DNA from: CAZVBV01 sp964513975
Lineage (GTDB): Bacteria; Patescibacteriota; Gracilibacteria; UBA4473
NCBI GenBank assembly: GCA_964513975.1
Contig: CAZEON010000004.1
Location: forward strand, 1-41,936
Reading direction: 5' to 3'
DNA length: 41,936 nt
Below are positions 30,464 through 38,762 of this stretch, in pieces. Both the position numbers and the translations under genes were made by a program. Position 1 is the stretch's first letter. Every line of letters starts with the position of its first letter. The notes beneath the pieces were generated by a model. That model was not told where the DNA came from. It searched no databases and worked only from the letters and a program-made list of their open reading frames with translations.

Positions 30464-33400
30464 ATGGCAAAACCTTTTGTAAATCTCCACACACACTCCT
30501 TTTACTCGTTGCTAGAGGGGAGTGCGAGTCCTAAATCGATCTTGGAAAAAGCGAAGAATTTTGGGTGTCCGGCAGTTGCTTTGACCGATTCAGGTGCTGG
30601 ATATGGATTGATTGATTTTTATGAACAGGCTGAAAACGTAAAAGATATTCAGCCCATTTTGGGAGTGGAAATATATGTAGCTACCGATTCTCGATTTGAA
30701 CAACGAGCGGGGATTGATGGGCGAGAGGGGCACTTAGTCCTTCTCGCAAAAAATCAAAAAGGATATCAAAATTTATTGAAACTCATTTCTTATGCGTATC
30801 TGGAAGGTTTTTATTACAAACCACGAGTGGATTTTGAATTATTAGAAAAATATAGAGAAGGACTTATTGTTCTGACAGGTTCTGTTTCGGGACTTGTTGG
30901 AAAAGCCTTTCATCAATTTGGAGAAGACAAGGCTGAAGTCTTATTTCAAAAAGTGGTCGATGTGTTCGGCATTGAAAATGTGTACTGCGAACTGGTCGCA
31001 CGAAACTATGACTACCAAAAAGATCTCAATCTTTTTAAGCAGAAAATGGCGGAGAAGTATAAAGGGGAAATGGTTATTACCTCTGATGCCCGATTTATGG
31101 ACGAAGAAGATGAAGATGCGGCCGATACGCTCTTTTGTATTGGAAAGAATTTACAGGCGTCGGATCCGGCGCGAAAGAAATTTGCAGAAGGAAACTTTTT
31201 CAAGTCCTTTGAGCAGATGGAATTGGAGCTGAGTTACATTGATGGAGAAGTTCTAGAACAAGCACGAAAAAATACCCTTTCAGTCGCAGAAGAAGTGGAA
31301 TTGAAACTTGATTTTGGAAAGAACCTTCTTCCACATTTCACTGTCGAAAGAGGGGAGACGGAAGCCTCTCAGCTTCGAAAGGATTGTGAGAACAACCTTG
31401 AACGACGATTTGGAAAAAATATTTCTCCAGAAATCCTTGATCGACTCGATTACGAACTTGGAATTATTGGAAAGATGCATTTTGATGCATACTTTTTGAT
31501 TGTGGCTGACTTCATTCGTTTCGCTAAAAAGAATGGAATTGCTGTTGGACCAGGACGAGGATCGGCGGCGGGATCGATTGTGGCGTATTTACTTGATATT
31601 ACAAATATTGATCCGATTAAATACGAACTGCTCTTTGAACGATTCCTCAATCCAGAGCGAATCTCAATGCCCGATATCGATATTGATTTTTCTGATGAAA
31701 GACGGGAGGAAGTGATGCAATACGTGGTGGAAAAATATGGAGTCGAGAAGGTATCGAAGGTGTGTACCTTTGGAACGATGTCTGCGAAAGCAGCACTCAA
31801 AGATGTCGGACGAGCACAAGGAGTACTGTTTGCAGAAATGAATGCATTGACGAAGTTGTTACCGAATCGTCCTGGATTCACATTGGCAGATGCAGCAAAA
31901 AATAAAGACTTCATGGCATTTGTAGATGCCAAACCAAATTTAGGGAAAGTCCTTACTCTCGCGAAGAAACTTGAAGGATGTGTGCGTCATGTGTCTGTAC
32001 ACGCGTGTGCCGTTATTATCGGACATGAAGATCTGACCAATGCGACACCGATTCAGTGGGCACCAGGAGCAGATGAGCTCAAAATTACACAGTTTCCATA
32101 CCAACAACTGGAGCACTTGGGATTGTTGAAGATGGACTTCTTGGGACTTAAAAACTTGTCTGTACTCGAGAAGGCGATTGCGAATATTAAAATTACAACG
32201 GAAGAAGAAATTGATCTTTTGAAAATTCCGATTGATGACGAGAAGACGTTTCAGATGATGACTGATGGGGAAACGACAGGAGTCTTCCAGTTTGAATCAG
32301 CCGGAATGCGTCGATATTTAAAGGAACTCAAACCCACAGAATTTGAAGATTTGGTAGCGATGAATGCGCTCTATCGTCCAGGACCAATGGAATATATTCC
32401 GGTTTATATCGAAGGGAAACACAATCCGGAAAAAGTGAAATACGAACACGAAGTCTTGGAACCGATTCTCAAAAAAACATATGGAATTGCGGTGTATCAA
32501 GAGCAAGTGTTGAAAATTGCTCAAGTGTTTGCGGGATTCTCTTTAGGAGAAGCAGATATTTTACGAAAAGCGATTGGAAAGAAAATTGCATCCATATTGT
32601 CGAAGCAACGAGAAAAGTTTATTTCAGGAGCGGTTGAGAAAGGATTCGCAAAGAAACTCGCAACCAAAATCTTTGATGAGATTGTGGTACCGTTCTCCGG
32701 ATATGGATTTAACCGATCTCATGCGGTGTGTTATGCGCGTATCGCGTACGAGACGGCTTATTTGCGAGCGAACTATCCAGTGGAGTTTATGGCTGCGATG
32801 ATGACGACAGACCGACACAATACTGATCGTATTGTCCTTGAAATGAATGAGTGTTCCGCAATGGGAATTGAAGTACTCCCGCCATCTATCAATCAGTCAG
32901 GATCACACTTTACCGTGATTGATGATAAAGTAGTCGGACAGTTAGAGATTGTAGAAGAAGCGGAAGATGCTGCGCCAGTTCATTCTAAAAAAATACGATT
33001 CGGACTGACTGCCATTAAGGGAGTGGGAGAGGAAACCGTGAATAAAATTATCTTTGAACGAAAAGAAAATGGACGATTTGAATCGTTGCAGGACTTTGCA
33101 AAACGAGTGCCAGTAAAACTAATGAACAAAAAAACACTTGAAGCACTTGCGTTCTCAGGGGCGCTGGATGAATTTGGAAATAGAAAGGCGATTGTTGATT
33201 CCCTTGATGATTTAGCACAGTTCTCAAAAGAGTTTCAAGCGAAGTCAGAGAGTGGGCAAGTGGGGTTGTTTGGAGGAATTGATGATAGTGCGATTGAGTT
33301 TGTTATCAAAAACACAGTGGCTACAAAAGAAGATATCCTCGCGTGGGAACGGGAGAGTTTAGGACTTTTTGTTTCAGATCATCCACTCAAAGGACTGCAA

Positions 33401-33988
33401 TCATATTTTTCTAAATATGGGATTCTCATTGGAACACTGACCGAAGCCGAAGATATGGGACAGAAGCGAACCGTGCATGGGATTGTGACAGAAGTGCGAA
33501 GAATTGTGACGCGGAATGGAAAGAATATGGCGATTATTGCATTAGAAGATACGTCAGGAAAAATTGAACTGGCAGTCTTTCCACAAACCTATGAGAAGAT
33601 TCCACCACGAGCATTTGAGGTCGATGCGTTTCTTCGGGTGCGAGGAAAAATAGAAGAACGAAATGGGAATTTTAATATGATTGTCGATGAAATTAAAATA
33701 GGGGATTTGTCTGAAATTGGAAAATGGCGAGCGGCGCAAGAAGAATCCGACTCTACTGACGCTACGCCGGACAAAAAAGAAGTAAAGAAAAAGAAAAAAA
33801 TATGTATTGAAATTCCGAAAGGAACACTGAAGGAAAAAGTCGATGAATTAAAAATGTTTCTCAAACAACATGAGACACAGGATGGTGTTGAGGTAGAGAT
33901 AAAAATCGCAGGGAAAAAAGTAGAGATTCCATTCAACGTAAGTGACGATGGAACACTGGAGAAGAAGTGTAAAGGGATTTTGAAATAA
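30464..33988 (+). CDS. dnaE: DNA polymerase III alpha subunit
   Basis: The replicative polymerase, 1174 aa. The PHP domain starts FVNLHTHSFYSLLEGS. The palm has GPGRGSAAGSIVAYLL and the catalytic MPDIDIDFSDERR (about residue 402), then VCTFGTMSAKAALKDVGR and YRPGPMEYIPVYIEGK. The fingers and beta-binding region include SGYGFNRSHAVCYARIAY, followed by a helix-hairpin-helix (LTAIKGVGEETVNKI, about 848) and an OB fold (GIVTEVRRIVTRNGKNMAIIALED, about 1005). This is the DnaE1 type. Its C-terminal 100 residues carry a Lys-rich linker and a short extra domain. A GGAG sits directly against the ATG, too close to be an ordinary Shine-Dalgarno. Confidence 0.97.
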   Translation: MAKPFVNLHTHSFYSLLEGSASPKSILEKAKNFGCPAVALTDSGAGYGLIDFYEQAENVKDIQPILGVEIYVATDSRFEQRAGIDGREGHLVLLAKNQKGYQNLLKLISYAYLEGFYYKPRVDFELLEKYREGLIVLTGSVSGLVGKAFHQFGEDKAEVLFQKVVDVFGIENVYCELVARNYDYQKDLNLFKQKMAEKYKGEMVITSDARFMDEEDEDAADTLFCIGKNLQASDPARKKFAEGNFFKSFEQMELELSYIDGEVLEQARKNTLSVAEEVELKLDFGKNLLPHFTVERGETEASQLRKDCENNLERRFGKNISPEILDRLDYELGIIGKMHFDAYFLIVADFIRFAKKNGIAVGPGRGSAAGSIVAYLLDITNIDPIKYELLFERFLNPERISMPDIDIDFSDERREEVMQYVVEKYGVEKVSKVCTFGTMSAKAALKDVGRAQGVLFAEMNALTKLLPNRPGFTLADAAKNKDFMAFVDAKPNLGKVLTLAKKLEGCVRHVSVHACAVIIGHEDLTNATPIQWAPGADELKITQFPYQQLEHLGLLKMDFLGLKNLSVLEKAIANIKITTEEEIDLLKIPIDDEKTFQMMTDGETTGVFQFESAGMRRYLKELKPTEFEDLVAMNALYRPGPMEYIPVYIEGKHNPEKVKYEHEVLEPILKKTYGIAVYQEQVLKIAQVFAGFSLGEADILRKAIGKKIASILSKQREKFISGAVEKGFAKKLATKIFDEIVVPFSGYGFNRSHAVCYARIAYETAYLRANYPVEFMAAMMTTDRHNTDRIVLEMNECSAMGIEVLPPSINQSGSHFTVIDDKVVGQLEIVEEAEDAAPVHSKKIRFGLTAIKGVGEETVNKIIFERKENGRFESLQDFAKRVPVKLMNKKTLEALAFSGALDEFGNRKAIVDSLDDLAQFSKEFQAKSESGQVGLFGGIDDSAIEFVIKNTVATKEDILAWERESLGLFVSDHPLKGLQSYFSKYGILIGTLTEAEDMGQKRTVHGIVTEVRRIVTRNGKNMAIIALEDTSGKIELAVFPQTYEKIPPRAFEVDAFLRVRGKIEERNGNFNMIVDEIKIGDLSEIGKWRAAQEESDSTDATPDKKEVKKKKKICIEIPKGTLKEKVDELKMFLKQHETQDGVEVEIKIAGKKVEIPFNVSDDGTLEKKCKGILK

Positions 33989-33992
33989 TTTT

Positions 33993-34020
33993 TTGACACT
34001 TTTTCGAGGAACTATAGGGT
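33993..34020 (+). promoter_or_regulatory. Candidate promoter of the 224-aa secreted protein
   Basis: Perfect TTGACA (33993-33998), 16 nt, then a weak TAGGGT (34015-34020). It starts 5 nt after the dnaE stop. Confidence 0.4.
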
Positions 34021-34051
34021 AAAGATTGCTTTTATTATTAATTTCTAAATT

Positions 34052-34726
34052 ATGAAAAAAAGACTTTTCATTTTCGTTTGTGGTTTCTTTTTATTGCCAC
34101 TTTCAGTTTTTGCATTAGCGAATGTTCAATCAGGTTCTATGACTGCTCCTATTCTATATGGAGATAATGGTTTTATTCAGATTCCTAGACCTGTTCTTAG
34201 TCAAATTCCTCGAAACGAGAGACCTGTTCTTCGTAAAGAGAGAAATACAATTCGACAATCGCAATCAAGGACTGATAGACTCAAAAAACAACTGAAACAG
34301 GTTCATGATCAAATTCAAAAATTACAAAAAAAAGCGGAACAATTAAAAAAACAACTTTCGGAAGTAAAAGAAGATAATTCAAGTATTGACTTGAATACAT
34401 GGAAAACACAGCGACCAATGATAGATGATTCGAAAATCGATTTAAATATATGGGAGTTACAAAGAAAACCAGATATAGATTTAAATACATGGGAATTGCA
34501 ACCAATGATGAAAGGAAATGAAGATATAAAAAAACGACGACCACCAATGATGCAGAATATAAAACGTCGGGTGAGACAGTGGGAAGGTGTCGAAATAGAT
34601 GAAGCAGGAGAAATGAAAATGGATGCAAATATGTTTTCTTCAGATCAAGAAAAGGTACGAGAAAGAGCTTCAGAAGCGCAAAGTAAACTGAGTCGATTCA
34701 GAAGTTTCTTCCGTTTCCGACGATAA
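34052..34726 (+). CDS. Secreted coiled-coil protein with IDLNTWELQ repeats
   Basis: MKKRLFIFVCGFFLLPLSVF followed by ALA is a signal peptide. Residues about 65-110 form a Lys/Gln-rich coiled coil (RLKKQLKQVHDQIQKLQKKAEQ). Then come three copies of a short motif: IDLNTWKTQ, IDLNIWELQ, IDLNTWELQ (about 112-150). The C-terminus is basic and ends RSFFRFRR. It resembles peptidoglycan- or fibre-associated spacer proteins, but no family is recognised. Own terminator downstream. Confidence 0.8.
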   Translation: MKKRLFIFVCGFFLLPLSVFALANVQSGSMTAPILYGDNGFIQIPRPVLSQIPRNERPVLRKERNTIRQSQSRTDRLKKQLKQVHDQIQKLQKKAEQLKKQLSEVKEDNSSIDLNTWKTQRPMIDDSKIDLNIWELQRKPDIDLNTWELQPMMKGNEDIKKRRPPMMQNIKRRVRQWEGVEIDEAGEMKMDANMFSSDQEKVRERASEAQSKLSRFRSFFRFRR

Positions 34727-34746
34727 AACGCAAAATGTTTTCTCAG

Positions 34747-34778
34747 AAAAAGCTTCCCGCATTGCGGGAGGCTTTTTT
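34747..34778 (+). terminator. Terminator of the 224-aa protein gene
   Basis: AAAAAGCUUCCCGC pairs with GCGGGAGGCUUUUU around AUU (14 pairs, one wobble). The T run leads straight into the next gene's promoter. Confidence 0.9.
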
Positions 34779-34794
34779 TAATGAGAAAAATTCC

Positions 34795-34800
34795 TATAAT
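34795..34800 (+). promoter_or_regulatory. -10 box of the nucleotidyltransferase gene, leaderless
   Basis: Perfect TATAAT ending 7 nt before the ATG at 34808. The -35 region falls in the T tract of the preceding terminator and is weak. Confidence 0.55.
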
Positions 34801-34807
34801 CAAATAG

Positions 34808-35773
34808 ATGAAGGCACTCATACTTGCCGGAGGGTTTGCGACACGGCTCTGGCCGTTGACAGAGAAGCGTGCGAAACCGCTTCTTCTTCTGAATGGAAAA
34901 ACAATTCTTTCTCACCTTCTCGACAAAATTTCAGAAGAAACTGAAACTTTTCTTCTCACGAACTCTGCCTTTGAGAAGGATTTTGAAAAAGAACTCGAAA
35001 TGCGGAAACGAAAAAACGTGCATATTTTTTGTGAAGATGCGCATTCTGATGGAGAAAAACTCGGAGCACTGCGAGCGATTTCAGTAGCGATTAAAGAATG
35101 TAAAATCAATGAGGGAGTACTTATCTTTGCCGGAGATAATGTCTTGCCAGAACTGGATATTAACAATCTTCAGTGTGGGAAAGACGAAGCAAAAATTGCT
35201 GTTCGTCAGGTGGTAGATAAACATGAAGCCAAGAAGTTTGGTGTGGTAGAAACCGAGTTCGAACTCCAAGATTCAAGAGTTCGAACTCAAAAAGTAATTG
35301 GATTTGAGGAAAAACCTTCTCGACCGAAATCGACACTCGTTTCAACCGGGTTTATGGCTTTCGGGAAAGGGGTTTTGCCAATACTGCATGACTTTGCAGG
35401 AGAAGAGCCAGACGCACTTGGAGGTATCTTTCCGGAACTTTTAGAACAAGGGAAAACGGTGCTCGCAACGGAAGTAACAGGCGACTGGTTTGATGTAGGA
35501 AGTTTTGGAACCTACCTTGCGGCTCATAAAACATTACAAAAGGAGGCTCTTCGGACAGGGAAAAACGTGGAAAACTGGAATAATAAATGCTCAGGAAAAG
35601 TATACTTGGGAGACAATACAGTGGTGAAAAACTGCCGACTTTCGGATGTAATTGTGTATCCAGGGACTCGTTTGGAAAATTGCCACATTTCCCAGTGTGT
35701 GATCGACGAAAATTGTGATTTAGAGAGTCTCGATTTGAACCAAAAATTAGTGAGAAGAAAAACAAAGGTCTAA
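34808..35773 (+). CDS. Sugar-1-phosphate nucleotidyltransferase
   Basis: A 321-aa protein. The N-terminal GT-A-like domain opens with LAGGFATRLWPLTEKRAKPLL (pyrophosphorylase signature), then GDN (about 116), FGVVE, GFEEKP and GDWFDVGSFGTYLAAH. The C-terminal part (about 258-310, KVYLGDNTVVKNCRLSDVIVYPGT) forms a left-handed beta-helix. It makes an NDP-sugar for surface glycans; glucose or mannose cannot be distinguished. The stretch FELQDSRVRTQ between FGVVETE and KVIGFEEKP is encoded by a palindromic repeat (35255-35288) and looks like an in-frame insertion. Probably leaderless. Confidence 0.9.
   Translation: MKALILAGGFATRLWPLTEKRAKPLLLLNGKTILSHLLDKISEETETFLLTNSAFEKDFEKELEMRKRKNVHIFCEDAHSDGEKLGALRAISVAIKECKINEGVLIFAGDNVLPELDINNLQCGKDEAKIAVRQVVDKHEAKKFGVVETEFELQDSRVRTQKVIGFEEKPSRPKSTLVSTGFMAFGKGVLPILHDFAGEEPDALGGIFPELLEQGKTVLATEVTGDWFDVGSFGTYLAAHKTLQKEALRTGKNVENWNNKCSGKVYLGDNTVVKNCRLSDVIVYPGTRLENCHISQCVIDENCDLESLDLNQKLVRRKTKV
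35255..35288 (+). repeat. GTTCGAAC palindrome pair inside the CDS
   Basis: GAGTTCGAACTC, a 10-nt spacer, GAGTTCGAACTC. The intergenic hairpin at 21434-21458 has the same arms with a 3-nt loop. Confidence 0.8.
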
Positions 35774-35777
35774 AAAT

Positions 35778-35833
35778 AATGTTAAAGATTAAAGGTGAAA
35801 GGTAAAAAGAATATCTAATGCTCAATTTTAAAA
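35778..35833. repeat. 7-nt-period repeat tract
   Basis: AATGTTA, AAGATTA, AAGGTGA, AAGGTAA, AAAGAAT, ATCTAAT, GCTCAAT, TTTAAAA: nearly the same unit order as at 14448 and 9340. Confidence 0.7.
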
Positions 35834-35912
35834 CACGTTTTCATGGAAATGGGGATTGGAATTTAGGATTTTTTTAAAAATTTAACCTTAAGAATTTTTT
35901 GTCCATTGTGTC

Positions 35913-35941
35913 TTGTTTTTCATGCTTATCTATGGTATAAT
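35913..35941 (+). promoter_or_regulatory. Promoter of the envelope cluster
   Basis: TTGTTT (35913-35918), 17 nt, perfect TATAAT (35936-35941). Confidence 0.65.
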
Positions 35942-35965
35942 TACCTGATTTTGAATTCAAATTTT

Positions 35966-36469
35966 ATGACCAATACACAACAACGGTCTTCGGAAATTGA
36001 TCCAGGAGAGAAAATCTTTTCCTGGACAGCTTTTAATTATCATCCACACAAACGCGGATGGATATGGTATGCAATCTTCTGCACATTCTTCTTTGGAAGT
36101 GCTCTTTGGGCACTTGTGAGCGGAGATTGGGTGATGGCATTTACGCTCTTCGTTGCGGTAGCAGTATACTTTTTTGCTCACCGAAAAGGGGATGAAGATC
36201 ACGAGGTACAGGTATTTGAGAATGGAATTCTTATTGATCGAAAATTCATCGAAAAGGAAAAACTTGAAGGATATTGGTTTGTTTACGACCAAACAGTAAG
36301 CGTTCTCAATTTCCAATTATCAGGAAAAGGAGATCGAAAAATTTCATTGCAAATGGGAGAACACAATCCTGATGTTTTTAGATCAGAATTTAAATTAATG
36401 GAGATCGAAGAGCTTGTAGATAAGAAAGAAAGTCTGATGGATCTTTGGATCAGAGCACTAAAACTCTAA
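35966..36469 (+). CDS. Two-helix membrane protein with PH-like C-terminal part
   Basis: I start at the ATG at 35966 (167 aa), because the ATG at 35906 lies upstream of the promoter. Two adjacent membrane helices (about residues 36-75, WIWYAIFCTFFFGSALWALV and MAFTLFVAVAVYFFA) are followed by a soluble domain of mostly beta character (VQVFENGILIDRKFIEKEKLEGYWFVYD) that resembles the bacterial PH-like/DUF5673 type; this assignment is tentative. It is first in a cluster with the 738-aa protein (6 nt downstream) and the TrbL-like protein. Confidence 0.8.
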   Translation: MTNTQQRSSEIDPGEKIFSWTAFNYHPHKRGWIWYAIFCTFFFGSALWALVSGDWVMAFTLFVAVAVYFFAHRKGDEDHEVQVFENGILIDRKFIEKEKLEGYWFVYDQTVSVLNFQLSGKGDRKISLQMGEHNPDVFRSEFKLMEIEELVDKKESLMDLWIRALKL

Positions 36470-36475
36470 ATATTT

Positions 36476-38692
36476 ATGAAACAAAATACTTCTTTTTCAT
36501 CATTGCCAACAGGTGCACACTTGCATCTCGGGGGGACTGGTGACATGAAGTTTGTTTTTTTGAGAACAATGGAAGTAGTCTCCGATGAAGTAAGATTATC
36601 TCTTGATGGAATTAAAAATGAACTAGGAGTCACAAAGGAAAAAATAGAAGAAGGTTTGAAAATGAAAGGAAAAACAAAAGATCTTAACAACGAGATTGTA
36701 GAAGGAAACAAAGAAGTCGGGAAAGAATCATGGGTTTTGAATGAAGCTGACAAATTACGAAAGGAGATGGATCAGAAAGTTCAAAAAATATTAGAAGAAA
36801 AGTTCAAAACGATTAATGTGAAATTTGAAGAAATTTTAGAAAAAGAATGTGGACCAAGCGCAAGTGCATTGGGAATGAGTGCAAAAGAATGGCTTATAAA
36901 GCAAATTAGAGATATAAAAAGTCTTCCAGTGGGAGAAACAGAAAACCAAAAAGCAGCATTGCAACCGCTTATAAAAGCACTCAATACGGCAGGAGATGAG
37001 ATTATGGAAAAGGAGGGATTTGGAAAGAAATTGATAGGAATTGGAAAGAAATTAATAGGAAGTAAAGATATAAAAACAAGAGTTGGAGATGGATTTGGAG
37101 TGGGGTTAACAGCCCTTTATATTGGAGGGCTCGTTGCTGGGGCAGACAAAAATGGAATGTGGTATGGAGGACTTATTGCAGGAGGTGCTGCCGCATTGGC
37201 TCCAGGAGTGACAACAGAGGTTTTCAAAGGTGCTGACTGGGCTCTTGATACGTTGGGACAAGGTGTTGAATTTACTTTTACACATTTTAAAAATGCACTT
37301 GTTGGAGCAGCGAGACTTGATGCTGGACAAATGTGGGATGGTCAAACAGATGTAAATGAAGCCAGAGATAAGTATTTGGAGGCTTTTTATAAAGGAGGAA
37401 TTCTTCGTCCAGGAGCCGATGAAAATGGAAATATACTTATTGATGATGCGATGCATAATCGCATATTAAATCCAGGGGAAGGCATGGAATTTACGCCAGA
37501 ACAATGTAGTCAGGCAGCTCAGTTTTGTGCATCGGTTATGAATCCTCTTGTTTTTTTAGAAGGAAAGAATTTTCCGGAAACAAATCTTGAAGAAATTCGT
37601 AAACATGCAACATGGAGTCCGGAAACAATTGAGCTTATGCAACGAAGATTTGCAACACAAGAAACAGCACTGATTTGGAATTATTTTATGCTTCATGCTG
37701 ATAAAACAAAAGAACTCACTCCGTTTGCAAGAGCGTTTGAAAAAGCATTTGAAGAGAAGAAAAATAATCCATTAACGCAAGAGGTCGCAAAAAAGAAACT
37801 TCAGGCAATGTACCCAGGGATTACAAAGGATTTGGAAAATAGAACACCAGAAGGAATTGCCTCATTTATGAGAAAAGGGGGATTAGAAGATGTTTTTGTT
37901 CTTTTTGCGCTTTTAATGGGAGTTGTTTACACAGCGGTTGGTACAATGACAGGAGTTCGCAAGATGATTGATAAAGCGAAAGAAATGAAAAATAGAACAC
38001 CAAAAGAAAAATATGATATAAAAAGAAACGAAGCAAAAAAGGATCTCGTAGAATTATTTACAAAGAAGAATCCAGTGAAATATTGGAAAAAGATTTTAAC
38101 AGCATTGGGAGGGATGAGTATTTTGAATGCTGTTCAAAGAAAGAACTTATTGAAATTGTCTTCTGCTCAAAAGAAAGCAGTTATTCTAAACATGAGGAAC
38201 AATCTTTTTTTAACAAAAGACTTGGGAGAAAAGCTTTCTGGAATTAACGAAACGCAGGATGTATTCTGGAAGTGTGTAAAAGGAGTTGTTGGCATTGATG
38301 TTGCTAAAAAAAGAGGACCAGAAATGGGGAAAGAAGGAGCAGATACAAAAGCAAAAATAGTATTAACCTCATTACGGGATGCAAGTAATGCCTATATTTC
38401 ATTTCAGAAAGATGTGCCAAGTTCCCTTGAACTAAAACTCGTAAAGAAAGGGAGTCTTTCTGCTTTTTGGAAAAATAATCCAGGAAAAAAGAAAGATTGG
38501 GAAACAATTTTAAAAGATCTTTTGGGGAAACAATCAAAAATATTCGCTGCAATGAAAATATTAGGCGTTACTGAAAATGAAATAAAACTTTGCAAGGATA
38601 CTCCAAAAAAAGATGGAGAACGGAGAACTTTTGTATTAAAAACAGTAATCGAACTTTTATCGATTGGAGGAAATACAACAGGAACGAAATAG
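36476..38692 (+). CDS. Large membrane-associated protein of unknown function (738 aa)
   Basis: The N-terminal 200 residues are charged and helical. Two to three Gly/Ala-rich hydrophobic segments lie at about 203-245 (VGLTALYIGGLVAGAD, GGLIAGGAAALAPGV) and one at about 470-490 (VFVLFALLMGVVYTAVG). The rest is Lys-rich and helical. No family recognised. It lies 6 nt after the two-helix protein and before the TrbL-like gene, so it may belong to the same envelope apparatus. The layout (charged helices, few Gly-rich hydrophobic patches, basic tail) is like that of the 1387-aa protein at 120. Confidence 0.8.
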   Translation: MKQNTSFSSLPTGAHLHLGGTGDMKFVFLRTMEVVSDEVRLSLDGIKNELGVTKEKIEEGLKMKGKTKDLNNEIVEGNKEVGKESWVLNEADKLRKEMDQKVQKILEEKFKTINVKFEEILEKECGPSASALGMSAKEWLIKQIRDIKSLPVGETENQKAALQPLIKALNTAGDEIMEKEGFGKKLIGIGKKLIGSKDIKTRVGDGFGVGLTALYIGGLVAGADKNGMWYGGLIAGGAAALAPGVTTEVFKGADWALDTLGQGVEFTFTHFKNALVGAARLDAGQMWDGQTDVNEARDKYLEAFYKGGILRPGADENGNILIDDAMHNRILNPGEGMEFTPEQCSQAAQFCASVMNPLVFLEGKNFPETNLEEIRKHATWSPETIELMQRRFATQETALIWNYFMLHADKTKELTPFARAFEKAFEEKKNNPLTQEVAKKKLQAMYPGITKDLENRTPEGIASFMRKGGLEDVFVLFALLMGVVYTAVGTMTGVRKMIDKAKEMKNRTPKEKYDIKRNEAKKDLVELFTKKNPVKYWKKILTALGGMSILNAVQRKNLLKLSSAQKKAVILNMRNNLFLTKDLGEKLSGINETQDVFWKCVKGVVGIDVAKKRGPEMGKEGADTKAKIVLTSLRDASNAYISFQKDVPSSLELKLVKKGSLSAFWKNNPGKKKDWETILKDLLGKQSKIFAAMKILGVTENEIKLCKDTPKKDGERRTFVLKTVIELLSIGGNTTGTK

Positions 38693-38713
38693 TAAAAAAG
38701 AGGGGGAAGGTGC

Positions 38714-38742
38714 TTGTAGTTTCGTTTATTTCATGGTATAAT
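38714..38742 (+). promoter_or_regulatory. Promoter of the TrbL-like gene
   Basis: TTGTAG (38714-38719), 17 nt, perfect TATAAT (38737-38742), 20 nt before the ATG. Confidence 0.6.
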
Positions 38743-38762
38743 AAGGAGATTGATATACATTT

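Noticed and set aside
35906..35965. Longer N-terminus for the two-helix membrane protein
   Set aside because: The ATG is upstream of the promoter at 35913-35941, and the added residues resemble no protein segment.
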